Source: Mesorhizobium sp.
GTDB taxonomy: Bacteria; Pseudomonadota; Alphaproteobacteria; Rhizobiales; Rhizobiaceae
Reading direction: 5' to 3'
DNA length: 64,000 nt
NCBI RefSeq assembly: GCF_004963255.1
Contig: NZ_SUGA01000001.1
Location: 62,001-126,000, forward strand
Below, one piece after another: positions 18,742-27,182 of the stretch. Within the stretch, counting starts at the first letter, position 1. Every line of letters starts with the position of its first letter. A program made the position numbers and the translations under genes. The notes below the pieces were generated by a model. It had not been told where the DNA came from, ran no database searches, and worked only from the letters and a program-made list of their open reading frames with translations.

Positions 18742-19223
18742 TGGAACAGAAGCTCGCCGAAAAACGCCAGCGCATCTCGACCCTCGGCCAGATCGGGCTG
18801 CAGCAATTCGCGCCCTATCTGATGAACCGCATCATGGGCCGCTACAACGCCACTTTGCGCGAGGACTTCCGTAAGCAAGGTCTTACCATTCCGCAGGTGC
18901 GGACGCTCGCCGTGCTCTCGGTCACCGACGGCGTCACCGTCAACGACCTCTCGGTCTATACGGTGATAGAGCAGTCGACCTTGAGCCGCACGCTCGACAC
19001 GCTGGAAGGCCAGGGCCTTGTGCGGCGCGAGCAGGGCGTCACCGACAGCCGCATCCGCCATGTGTTCCTGACCGATGACGGACGCGCGCTGTTCACCCGC
19101 GCCTGGCCGGCGATGCACGACGCGTTCGAGGCGATGTTCGAGGATGTCGACGATGCCGAATATGCCGCGCTGATCGCGATCCTGCAGAAGATGCTGAAGA
19201 ACATCCGCAAGCACGACATCTGA
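18741..19223 (+). CDS. MarR-family transcriptional regulator (second)
   Basis: This 160-residue winged-helix protein has a recognition region around VNDLSVYTVIEQSTLSRTLDTL and the wing REQGVTDSRIRHVFLTDDGRALF. It is translationally coupled to the FAD dehydrogenase (overlapping TGATG). It differs from the other MarR protein at 4917, so the locus has two regulators for one set of similar palindromes. They may respond to different ligands such as free acid and CoA ester; this is inferred. Confidence 0.9.
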   Translation: MEQKLAEKRQRISTLGQIGLQQFAPYLMNRIMGRYNATLREDFRKQGLTIPQVRTLAVLSVTDGVTVNDLSVYTVIEQSTLSRTLDTLEGQGLVRREQGVTDSRIRHVFLTDDGRALFTRAWPAMHDAFEAMFEDVDDAEYAALIAILQKMLKNIRKHDI

Positions 19224-19267
19224 GTTGACGTACGCGCCGCTGATTGCGGCAACGGAAGGAGGCAGAG

Positions 19268-21421
19268 ATGGCCGAACGGTCTTTTGCCAAGGAAGTCGAA
19301 AAGCTGAGGTTAGGGGCCGGCGAGGAATTCGCCGGCGAGGGCATCCTCGCAATCACCAAGGCGCTGCTGCAATGCGGCGTCGGCTATGTCGGCGGCTACC
19401 AGGGCGCGCCGATCAGCCATCTGATGGATGTGCTGGCCGATGCGCAGGACATTCTGGGCGAGCTCGGCGTGCATTTCGAGGCGAGCGCCTCGGAGGCGAC
19501 CGCCACCGCCATGCTTGCCGCTTCGGTGCATTACCCGATCCGCGGCGCCGCCACCTTCAAATCGACGGTCGGCACCAACGTCGCGTCCGATGCGCTCGCC
19601 AATCTGGCGTCGGGCGGGGTCACCGGCGGCGCGCTGATCATCGTCGGCGAGGACTATGGCGAGGGCTCCTCCATCATGCAGGAGCGCAGCCACGCCTTCG
19701 CCATGAAGAGCCAGGTCTGGCTGCTCGATCCGCGCCCGAACCTGCCCTCGATCGTCAAGGCGGTCGAGGACGGCTTCGAACTGTCGGAGGCGTCGAACAC
19801 ACCCGTGATGCTGCAAGTGCGCATCCGCTGCTGCCACGTGCATGGCCACTTCACCGCCAAGGATAACAAGCGCCCGCCAATGTCGGTCGCCGACGCGCTG
19901 TCCGCACCACGCCGCGACACCGGCCGTATCGTGCTGCCGCCCGCCTCCTTTCTGCATGAGAAGGAGAAGGTCGCCAAGCGCTGGCCGGCGGCGGTCGATT
20001 TCATCAAGAGCCGCAAGATCAACGAGATGTTCGGGCCGGACCACGGCTCGGTCGGCATCGTCATGCAGGGCGGCATGTACAACTCGGTCATCCGCGCGCT
20101 GCAGCGGCTCGGCCTCGCCGACACCTATGGCGACACCGACGTGCCGCTCTATGTGCTGAACGCCGTCTATCCGCTGGTCGATGACGAGTTCCTCGCCTTC
20201 TGCGAAGACAAGCAGGCGGTGCTGGTCGTCGAGGAAGGCCAGCCCAACTACATCGAGCAGGCCTTTGCCGCGATGCTGCACAAGGCCGGGCGCGGAACCA
20301 AGCTCGTCGGCAAGGAGCATTTGCCGATGGCCGGCGAATATACTGGACAGGTCATGCTTGACGGCATCGGCTCCTTCCTGCGCGCCAACGCCCCGCACCT
20401 GCTGCCGGGTGATGTCCGCGCGCCGAACAAAACGGGCGAAGGCGTCGACACCGCCGATCTCATCAATGTCGTGCCTGGACGTCCGCCAGGCTTCTGCGTC
20501 GGCTGCCCGGAGCGGCCGATCTTCGCCGCGACCAAGCTGGTCGAGCAGGAGCTCGGCAAGCACCACATCGCCTCCGACATCGGCTGCCACCTGTTCTCGA
20601 TCATGCCGCCCTTCGAGCTCGGCGCCACCACCATGGGCTACGGGCTGGGGCCCGCCTCGGCCTCCGCCTTCAACTCGCCGGACGCGAAACGCCGCTCGAT
20701 CTCGTTCGTCGGCGACGGCGGGTTTTGGCACAACGGCCTCACCTCCTCGATCGGCAACGCCGTCTTCAACCGGAATGACGGCGTCATCGTCATCGTCGAC
20801 AATTTCTACTCGGCCGCCACCGGCGGGCAGGACATCCTGTCGTCGCGCGCCAACAACCGCACCAAGTCGACGAAGCATCCGATCGATGAAGCGGTGAAGG
20901 GCATGGGGGTCAAATGGCTGCGCCACATCGACCGCACCTATGATGTCGGCAAGATGCGCGCCGCTTTGCGCGATGCGCTGACCACCGAGGAGAAGGGGCC
21001 GAAGGTCATCGTCGCCTCGTCCGAATGCATGCTCAACCGCCAGCGCCGCGAGAAGCCGCTGGTCGACAAGGCGATCAAGGGCGGCGAGCGCGTGGTCAAG
21101 CCCAAATTCGGCGTCGACGAGGACATCTGCACCGGCGATCACGCCTGCATGCGCCTCTCCGGCTGTCCCTCGCTGTCGGTCAAGTCGCTCGACGATCCGC
21201 TGCGCGACGATCCGGTGGCCTCGATCGACCAGAACTGCGTCGGCTGCGGCAATTGCGGCGAGGTGGCGGACGCTGCCGTGCTCTGCCCGTCCTTCTACCG
21301 CGCCGATGTGGTGCACAATCCCGGCCGCTGGGACCGTTTCCTCGAAAGCGCGCGCCGGGCCGTGATCGGGCTGCTGCAGCGCCGCCGCGAGAGCCGCCGT
21401 TTGATGTTCGCCGATGCTTGA
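19268..21421 (+). CDS. 2-Oxoacid:ferredoxin oxidoreductase alpha subunit, indolepyruvate oxidoreductase-like
   Basis: This 717-residue protein has the IorA layout. An N-terminal pyrimidine domain (GVGYVGGYQGAPISHLMD) is followed by a thiamine-diphosphate domain with GDGGFWHNGLTSSIGNAVFN near residue 482 and VDNFYSAATGGQD. A C-terminal iron-sulfur part carries CTGDHACMRLSGCP near 621 and CVGCGNCG near 658. IorA/IorB enzymes decarboxylate aryl 2-oxo acids to aryl-CoA and pass electrons to ferredoxin. GGAAGGAGG precedes the ATG. In this cluster isatinate (2-aminophenylglyoxylate) is a plausible substrate, giving 2-aminobenzoyl-CoA directly. Confidence 0.88.
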   Translation: MAERSFAKEVEKLRLGAGEEFAGEGILAITKALLQCGVGYVGGYQGAPISHLMDVLADAQDILGELGVHFEASASEATATAMLAASVHYPIRGAATFKSTVGTNVASDALANLASGGVTGGALIIVGEDYGEGSSIMQERSHAFAMKSQVWLLDPRPNLPSIVKAVEDGFELSEASNTPVMLQVRIRCCHVHGHFTAKDNKRPPMSVADALSAPRRDTGRIVLPPASFLHEKEKVAKRWPAAVDFIKSRKINEMFGPDHGSVGIVMQGGMYNSVIRALQRLGLADTYGDTDVPLYVLNAVYPLVDDEFLAFCEDKQAVLVVEEGQPNYIEQAFAAMLHKAGRGTKLVGKEHLPMAGEYTGQVMLDGIGSFLRANAPHLLPGDVRAPNKTGEGVDTADLINVVPGRPPGFCVGCPERPIFAATKLVEQELGKHHIASDIGCHLFSIMPPFELGATTMGYGLGPASASAFNSPDAKRRSISFVGDGGFWHNGLTSSIGNAVFNRNDGVIVIVDNFYSAATGGQDILSSRANNRTKSTKHPIDEAVKGMGVKWLRHIDRTYDVGKMRAALRDALTTEEKGPKVIVASSECMLNRQRREKPLVDKAIKGGERVVKPKFGVDEDICTGDHACMRLSGCPSLSVKSLDDPLRDDPVASIDQNCVGCGNCGEVADAAVLCPSFYRADVVHNPGRWDRFLESARRAVIGLLQRRRESRRLMFADA

Positions 21422-22997
21422 TCCCACCGCAGCGCTGCGCCCGAAGGCGGGCGCCTCAGACGACGAGCGGGTGATAAAGCTCGCCGTGCTGGCCGTCGGC
21501 GGCCAGGGCGGCGGCGTGCTGGCCGACTGGATCACCGATGTCGCCGAGCGCAACGGCTACATCGCGCAATCGACCTCGGTGGCCGGCGTCGCCCAGCGCA
21601 CCGGCGCGACGATCTATTACATCGAGATGGCCCGCGACACCGGCCGGCTGCCGGTCTTCGCGCTATCGCCATCGCAGGGCGACGTCGATATCCTGATCGC
21701 AGCCGAGCTGATGGAAGCCGGCCGCGCCATCATCCGCGGCTTCGTCACGCCCGAGCGCACGACGCTGATCACCTCCTCCCACCGCATCGCCGCCGTGTCG
21801 GAAAAGATCGAGCCGGGCGATGGCCGCGCCTCGTCGGAAAAGGTGCACGCGACGGCTGAGGCCGCGGCTAAGCGCTTCATTGCCTTCGACATGGAAAAGA
21901 TCGCCGCCGAGAACGGCACCATGATCTCGGCCAGCCTGCTCGGCGCGCTGGCCGGCTCCGACGCCTTGCCCTTCACCCGCGAAAGCTACGAACAGGCGAT
22001 CGGCGCCGGCGGCCGTGGTGTGGAAGCCAGCCTTGCCGCCTTCGGCGCCGCCTGTGATCGCGCGTGCGGCATCGCGGCCGCGCCAACAAGCGAGAAGGCG
22101 GCGAAGCCTGCCGCCGCCGAACCCAAGCCGACGGCGAAGGTCAGCGGACCGGAAACCCTGCTGAAGGGCTGGCAGCAGCTTGCCGCCCGCGTCGCGGCGC
22201 TGCCGCAGCCGCTGCGCGACATGGCCGAGCGCGGCCTGAAGAAGGTCGTCGACTACCAGGATATCGCCTATGGCGGCGAATATCTCGACCGGCTGGACAA
22301 GGCCGTCGCGCTGGACGATGCGGAGCGTGGCTATGCTCTGTCGATGGCCGCGGCGAAGCATCTCGCCAACGCCATGTGCTATGACGACATGATCCGCGTC
22401 GCCGATCTCAAGACGCGCTCGACCCGCGACCGGCGCGTGCGCAAGGAGGTCGGGGTCAAGGAAGGTTCGGTCCTGCAGGTCACCGAATATTTCCATCCGC
22501 GCATCGAGGAGTTCTGCGGCACGCTGCCGGCGGGGCTCGGCAGCTATATCGAGAGCCGGCCGAAGCTCGCCGCCTTCCTCGACCGCCGCATCAATCGCGG
22601 CCGCCACATCCGCACCGACAGCTTTACCGGCTTCGCCATGCTCTGGTTCATCGGCGGCCTGCGCCGCTGGCGCCGCCGCCTGCTGCGCCACAAGGTCGAG
22701 CTGGAGCATCTCGAGCGCTGGTACGGCTTGGCGCTTAGTCATGCCCGCCAGGACTACGCTTTGGGCACCGAGATCCTGAACTGCCGCCGGCTGATCAAGG
22801 GCTACAGCGACACCCATGCCCGCGCCCAGTCGAAATTCGACCGCGTGCTCTCGGCGCTGCCGATGCTCAAGGGCCGCGAAGACGCCGCCGACTGGATCCG
22901 CCGCCTGCGCGAGGCGGCGCTGAAGGACGAGAAGGGCGACATGCTGGACGGCGCGCTGAAGACGGTGGCGACGCTGGGCGATAGCCCAGTTCAATAA
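21414..22997 (+). CDS. Indolepyruvate oxidoreductase beta subunit-like protein with DUF6537-type C terminus
   Basis: This 527-residue protein overlaps the alpha-subunit gene by 8 bases. The first 200 residues are the gamma domain of pyruvate-ferredoxin-type oxidoreductases: LAVLAVGGQGGGVLADWITDVAE, AQSTSVAGVAQRTGATIYYIE, and GALAGSDALPFTRE. The C-terminal half (PLRDMAERGLKKVVDYQDIAYGG, VTEYFHPRIEEFCG) matches the extra domain of long alphaproteobacterial indolepyruvate oxidoreductases. In many relatives all parts are fused; here the enzyme is split in two chains. It should work only with the upstream subunit. Confidence 0.85.
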   Translation: MLDPTAALRPKAGASDDERVIKLAVLAVGGQGGGVLADWITDVAERNGYIAQSTSVAGVAQRTGATIYYIEMARDTGRLPVFALSPSQGDVDILIAAELMEAGRAIIRGFVTPERTTLITSSHRIAAVSEKIEPGDGRASSEKVHATAEAAAKRFIAFDMEKIAAENGTMISASLLGALAGSDALPFTRESYEQAIGAGGRGVEASLAAFGAACDRACGIAAAPTSEKAAKPAAAEPKPTAKVSGPETLLKGWQQLAARVAALPQPLRDMAERGLKKVVDYQDIAYGGEYLDRLDKAVALDDAERGYALSMAAAKHLANAMCYDDMIRVADLKTRSTRDRRVRKEVGVKEGSVLQVTEYFHPRIEEFCGTLPAGLGSYIESRPKLAAFLDRRINRGRHIRTDSFTGFAMLWFIGGLRRWRRRLLRHKVELEHLERWYGLALSHARQDYALGTEILNCRRLIKGYSDTHARAQSKFDRVLSALPMLKGREDAADWIRRLREAALKDEKGDMLDGALKTVATLGDSPVQ

Positions 22998-23009
22998 CCG
23001 TCGAGCAGT

Positions 23010-23456
23010 CTATTCGGTCGCTTCCCGTCCCGAAACCTGCTCGACGAGGATCCGGAAAAAGACGTGCGGCATGTTATCCGAGGTGGGAGGCGTGACGGGT
23101 TTGAGCGCGCCGGGCTCCCACCAGTCGGTGTGCTTGCTTAACACTGCCCACGCATGGTCGCGCTGAACCTTGTGGCCGATCCGGTCCGGCAGTTCCTCAT
23201 AGCGGCCGTCGACAATCACGCTTTTCCACCCGCGCCCCTGTGTGTGTTCCGCCACTTGCGCGCACACCAGGGGATTGGCCCGCATCCAGTCGACCTTCTT
23301 GCCAAGCAGCGAAAACGCATAGAGGTGACTGTCGGCATAGGCGTAGTTGAAGGGCACGACATAGGGCTGTCCGTCCTTCACGCATGCCAGATGTCCGGTG
23401 CGGTTGGCAGCCAGCAATTTCGTACATTCCAAAGTGGAGAGCGTGCGGATCATCAT
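23010..23456 (-). CDS. Pyridoxamine 5'-phosphate oxidase-fold flavin-binding protein
   Basis: This 148-residue split-barrel protein of the NimA/flavin-nucleotide-binding group starts MMIRTLSTLECTKLLAANRTGHLAC. It continues with PYVVPFNYAYADSHLYAFS and VAEHTQGRGWKSVIVDGRYEEL. Such proteins bind FMN or haem and act in redox or nitro-reduction chemistry; the exact reaction is unknown. A perfect FNR/FixK box 95 bases upstream suggests induction at low oxygen. It converges on the IorB-like gene with a 12-base gap. Confidence 0.87.
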   Translation of the reverse strand: MMIRTLSTLECTKLLAANRTGHLACVKDGQPYVVPFNYAYADSHLYAFSLLGKKVDWMRANPLVCAQVAEHTQGRGWKSVIVDGRYEELPDRIGHKVQRDHAWAVLSKHTDWWEPGALKPVTPPTSDNMPHVFFRILVEQVSGREATE

Positions 23457-23550
23457 CGCTGTGGACTCCTGGTCTCAACTCGCCGTCGGCCGGTCTCCGC
23501 CGATCGGCCTCTATCAAGTTAAAGCCTAGAGCGGAGGACCTCGTGGCTCC

Positions 23551-23564
23551 TTGATATGGATCAA
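23551..23564. promoter_or_regulatory. FNR/FixK-type box
   Basis: TTGATATGGATCAA is a perfect match to the TTGAT-N4-ATCAA consensus of FNR/FixK/FnrN regulators. Its centre is about 100 bases from the leftward start at 23456. That leaves room for a class II promoter with the box near -41 and a leader of about 60 bases. The rightward gene at 23742 is about 180 bases away and is a less likely target. Confidence 0.75.
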
Positions 23565-23741
23565 TTTGATGCCGGCTGCGACAACCCCATTTCAGCGGCG
23601 CAACCGCGATGCGACGCGTGCCGAACCGTCGCGGGGCGGTACCGTCGAGGGGGGTTAACGAAGATGTGATCCACACCGCTCCGACGGAAATCGGCCTGTA
23701 CTCCGTTTCACGGACGTAGGGATGAATTACGGAGACAATGC

Positions 23742-24011
23742 ATGTTCGCAAGATACTTTCTGTCCATCGCTCTGGCCGCCGGCACGTTGACGCTGTCCGC
23801 CGTCGGCTCCGAGGCCATGCCGCTTGTCAAGCCAAGCGCTGCGCCGCTGCCGGTCCAGACCGTCGGCTGGCGCTGCGGTCCCGGCTGGCACATGAACCGC
23901 TGGGGCAGATGCGTGCCGAACGGCCGGGCGATCATTCGCCCGATGCATGTGCGCCACTGGCACCCGGGCTTCTGGCATCACGGCCGTTGGCATCCTGGTT
24001 TTTGGAGCTGA
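23742..24011 (+). CDS. Small secreted GCG/CRPN-type protein
   Basis: This 89-residue protein has a signal peptide (MFARYFLSIALAAGTLTLSA) and a conserved centre WRCGPGWHMNRWGRCVPN. Its tail is rich in His, Trp and Gly (HWHPGFWHHGRWHPGFW). The two Cys are probably disulfide-bonded after export. The central motif recurs in the protein at 27183-27470, so the two are paralogues. CGGAGAC lies 5 bases upstream of the ATG. The family is common in rhizobia and has no assigned function. The His-rich tail could bind metal; this is a guess. Confidence 0.8.
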   Translation: MFARYFLSIALAAGTLTLSAVGSEAMPLVKPSAAPLPVQTVGWRCGPGWHMNRWGRCVPNGRAIIRPMHVRHWHPGFWHHGRWHPGFWS

Positions 24012-24135
24012 CAATCGCACCCGGATCGCCGTTGACGCCGCGCCGGAAACGGGGCGGGCGGTTTGGCTAAGGTCCCCACGCACAGGTTCGAAACCGCCGC
24101 GCCAGCGTTCGTGATTGGCCGAGGCCCCTCAGCCT

Positions 24136-24315
24136 CGTCATCCACGGGCGGAGCAAGGAGCGAAGCGACGCAGCGCAGACCCGAGGATCCATTCCGTGAC
24201 GTTGAGGCGCCGCAGCGGTTTAGAATTCTGCTCCGCTGCGCCCTTCGGTGAAGGTAACGGAATGGATCCTCGGGTCTGCGCGTCCGCTTCGCTCCCGCTC
24301 CGCCCGTGGATGACG
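24136..24315. repeat. Large inverted repeat element, 180 bases
   Basis: The ends are inverted (CGTCATCCACGGGCGGAGC at left, its complement at right). An inner inverted pair carries GACCCGAGGATCCATTCCGT and its complement, separated by a central loop of about 50 bases. It sits between the convergent genes ending at 24011 and 24360, where it could act as a bidirectional terminator. The layout is that of a mobile intergenic palindromic element. Confidence 0.75.
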
Positions 24316-24359
24316 AACTGACGGGCGCCGAAGGTCATCGCTGACCGGCAAACCCAGGC

Positions 24360-25598
24360 TCACCCCACCAAATCCCCCATCGGCTTCACCGCCGCCGACT
24401 CAGGAAACACCTTGTCGCCAAGCACTGCCGCGGAAAGCCCGAACTGATCCGCCAGCAATCCCTTCAGCACCGCGCGCACATCGCTGGTCGGCGCAAGGTC
24501 GCGCTGTTCGTAGAGCTGCGCCGGCTTCAGTCCCGGCCAGTCGGCGATGACGCGGCCGCCCCTGATCGCGCCGCCGGCGAGCAGCACCACGGTGCCGGTG
24601 CCGTGGTCGGTGCCGACCGTGCCGTTGATGCGCGCCGTGCGGCCGAACTCGGTGATCGCGACGACCGCCGTGTCCTGCCAGCGCGCGCCGAGCCCTTTCT
24701 CGAATTCCTCGAACGCGCCGTCGAGGCCGCCGAGCAGGTTGGCGAGCCGCCCCGTCGCGCCGCCTTCGTTGACATGCGTGTCCCAGCCGTCGAAGGCCAA
24801 AGCTGCGATGCGCGGCCCGTCATCGGCCGCCATCAGCCTTGCAGCGCCCTGCGCCGACTGCCGCATGCCGGCGGCATTGTCGAGGCCGCCTTTCGGCTTC
24901 ATCGTCTTGCCGTCGAGCTGGTCGCCCATCGCCATCCGATCGGCGTCGAGACCTTTCTGCAGGGCTGCAGCCAGAACCGGGTCACGATGGTTGTAAAGGT
25001 CGAGCACGCGCTCGGCCAAGGCATCGCCGGGCGTGGGCAGGGCTTGCGGCGCCCAGCCGAGCACAGGGGCTGCGCCGCGGATCACCAGCGGCGTCGACGG
25101 CCCGACCGCGAGCCCGCCGGCCTTCGCGATCCTGTCACCCGCCGGCAGGCTGGCCAAAGCCCGGTTGAGCCAGCCGGTGGTGGCGTTGCCGGGACCGGGA
25201 AGGCCGCTTTCCAGCACGTCCTGGCCGTCGAAATGCGAGCGGTCGCGATAGCCGGTGGCGGCAGCGTGCACCACCGCCGCCTGGCCGGCCTTGAACAGGC
25301 GCGCAAACACCGGCATTGCCGGGTTGACGGCAAAGAAACCGTCGAGCGGCAATGCCGGGTTGGCGCCTGAGAGCGAAAGCGCGATATCGCCATGCAGGCC
25401 GGCATAGTCCGGATCGCCGACCGGCCCGACTGTCGACAGCCCATCCAGCGCGCCGCGCAGCACGATGACGATCAGGCGCGGGTCGCGTTTGTCGGCGGCG
25501 CGGGCAAAGCGCGGCAGATAGGCCCAGGCAAACAGCGCCCCGCCGGTCATCAGCATCGCGCGGCGGGACAGGCTTGGGGTTTCGCAAAGAAGGCTCAT
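24360..25598 (-). CDS. DUF1501 family protein, Tat-exported
   Basis: This 412-residue protein has a twin-arginine leader (SLSRRAMLMTGGALFAWAYL, ending FARAADKRD). It carries the DUF1501 signature regions RLIVIVLRGALDGL, HFDGQDVLESG and VVAITEFGRTARINGTVGTDHGTG. The fold is sulfatase/phosphatase-like and the function is unknown. I chose the ATG at 25598 because GGAG lies 8 bases before it; the ATG at 25604 is too close. The gene follows the DUF1800 gene by 20 bases, the usual pairing for these families. Confidence 0.9.
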   Translation of the reverse strand: MSLLCETPSLSRRAMLMTGGALFAWAYLPRFARAADKRDPRLIVIVLRGALDGLSTVGPVGDPDYAGLHGDIALSLSGANPALPLDGFFAVNPAMPVFARLFKAGQAAVVHAAATGYRDRSHFDGQDVLESGLPGPGNATTGWLNRALASLPAGDRIAKAGGLAVGPSTPLVIRGAAPVLGWAPQALPTPGDALAERVLDLYNHRDPVLAAALQKGLDADRMAMGDQLDGKTMKPKGGLDNAAGMRQSAQGAARLMAADDGPRIAALAFDGWDTHVNEGGATGRLANLLGGLDGAFEEFEKGLGARWQDTAVVAITEFGRTARINGTVGTDHGTGTVVLLAGGAIRGGRVIADWPGLKPAQLYEQRDLAPTSDVRAVLKGLLADQFGLSAAVLGDKVFPESAAVKPMGDLVG

Positions 25599-25618
25599 GG
25601 CCATATCTCCGTGTTGGA

Positions 25619-27088
25619 TCACCGCCGTTGGAATTCCGGCGCCATCAGCAACATCGCCAGGCCCTGCTGCTTGGATTCGGCGCGCGAAACCGCTTGCCTT
25701 GTCTCGGCCGAGACGGATGTGCCGATCAGCGATGCCAGCATCTCGTCGGGATCGCCGATGTCGTCCGCCTGCTTCGCTGTCTGCCAGGCGATGTCCAGCC
25801 GCGTCTTGAGACCTTCGGCAGAGGCCCAGGCGTCGGTGCTGTCGGAAAAGCCGTTCGGCCCCGGCGGCTGCCACAGTTTCTCGCCGAGCACGTTCAGCCA
25901 GCGCAGCGACCGCTGCGGTTCGTTGCCGGCGGTCGCGCCGACCGCCCGTCGCAGCGCCACGACATAGTCCAAGGGCGAGCGCAGCTTCGTGAGCGGCGTC
26001 GACCAGGCTTCGGGCATGTCGATCAGCGTCAACGCAATCGAGCGCAGGTCGCCGTCGGTCTTGGTGAAGACCGAGGCCAGGCGGGCGATCGCCGCCGCCG
26101 GCGGATCGTCGGCGATGAAATGGCGCGCAAGCTTGGTGGCGATGTGCCGCGCGGTGGCCGGATGGCGGGCAATGTCGTTGAGCGCCGCCTCCGCCTGGCC
26201 CATGCCGCCGTCAGGATAGGTCTTGCCGAGCAGCGCCGCCTGGCCCGGCTGATGCGCATTGGCGTTGAAGACGAAGCTTCCCGGTTCTCCCAGCCGCCCC
26301 TCGCGGCCCGCCATGGTCCAGCCGGTCAGCATGGCGGCGAAACTGGTGACGTCGGCCTGGGCATAGCCGCTGCCGACGCCGAGCGTATGCAGTTCCAGGA
26401 TCTCGCGGGCTAGGTTCTCGTTGAGGCCGCGGCCACGCCTTTTGCCGGCGCGCGAATCAGGCCCGATCGACTGTTGGTTGTCGAGATAGAACAGCATCGC
26501 CGGATGATGCTCGACAGCCAAAAGCATGTCGGCGAAGCGGCCAAGCACGAAGGGGCGGATCGCCTCGCGTTCGAAGGCGCCGGCGCAGGCCCGCACGACC
26601 GGCGCCTTGGCGACGGAAACGCAGAAATGGTTCGACCAGAAGCCGACCAGCCTCTCGACGAAGCCAGGCGCCGCGGCGAGCGCCTTGTCGAACCGGGCCT
26701 GCGCCTCGTCCCGATAGATATCGGCCTCGACGCGCGGAACTGCTGGCTTGGGTTTTGCCACGGCCGGGCCGGCTGGATCATCCGCCGCCATCGGCTGCAT
26801 GACGGCCGGCGCCTTTTCACCCCGCGCCGCCTTGCGCTCCATGGCCGCCGCCATGCTGGCCTGGATCGCCGCCGTGCTGTCCAGCAGCCCGGCATTCCTC
26901 GGATCGTCGGGGGAAATCAGCGCGATGTCCTGCTGCTTGAGCTCGGCCTTGAGGTGGCCGCGCGGATCGGCGGCGATCTTGCCGAAATCGTCGCCCGGTC
27001 TTGCGCCGAGACCGAAGCGGTGGAGCGCCACCAGCGCCGGGTCCGGCGGGTTTGCATGCGATGCGGGTAAGGCCAATCCAGCCTCCAT
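25619..27088 (-). CDS. DUF1800 family protein
   Basis: This 489-residue protein has the DUF1800 landmarks ALHRFGLGARPGDDF, FWSNHFCVSVAK, NENLAREILELHTLGVGSGYAQADV, and GWTMAGREG. DUF1800 and DUF1501 proteins are nearly always encoded together and are presumed to form one envelope system, but their activity is not known. No obvious signal peptide follows the chosen start. A stretch near residues 90-120 is rich in Ala, Lys and Pro (PAGPAVAKPKPAVPRVEA) and may be a linker. Confidence 0.9.
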   Translation of the reverse strand: MEAGLALPASHANPPDPALVALHRFGLGARPGDDFGKIAADPRGHLKAELKQQDIALISPDDPRNAGLLDSTAAIQASMAAAMERKAARGEKAPAVMQPMAADDPAGPAVAKPKPAVPRVEADIYRDEAQARFDKALAAAPGFVERLVGFWSNHFCVSVAKAPVVRACAGAFEREAIRPFVLGRFADMLLAVEHHPAMLFYLDNQQSIGPDSRAGKRRGRGLNENLAREILELHTLGVGSGYAQADVTSFAAMLTGWTMAGREGRLGEPGSFVFNANAHQPGQAALLGKTYPDGGMGQAEAALNDIARHPATARHIATKLARHFIADDPPAAAIARLASVFTKTDGDLRSIALTLIDMPEAWSTPLTKLRSPLDYVVALRRAVGATAGNEPQRSLRWLNVLGEKLWQPPGPNGFSDSTDAWASAEGLKTRLDIAWQTAKQADDIGDPDEMLASLIGTSVSAETRQAVSRAESKQQGLAMLLMAPEFQRR

Positions 27089-27182
27089 CTCGCCGGCCGG
27101 CGCTCGCCGCGTCGGCCGGCCTGTCCACGTCGTCGGATGGCTTCACGATGCCGGCCGCAGCACTGGCATCGCGAGGCGGCTC

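Noticed and set aside
19310..21553. 747-codon minus-strand frame
   Set aside because: It mirrors the oxidoreductase alpha-subunit gene, which has thiamine and iron-sulfur motifs; the mirror has none.
23514..23524. TCAAGTTAAAG as a fifth copy of the MarR palindrome
   Set aside because: It lacks the central GCTT and one base of spacing, and lies outside the catabolic units; chance resemblance is more likely.
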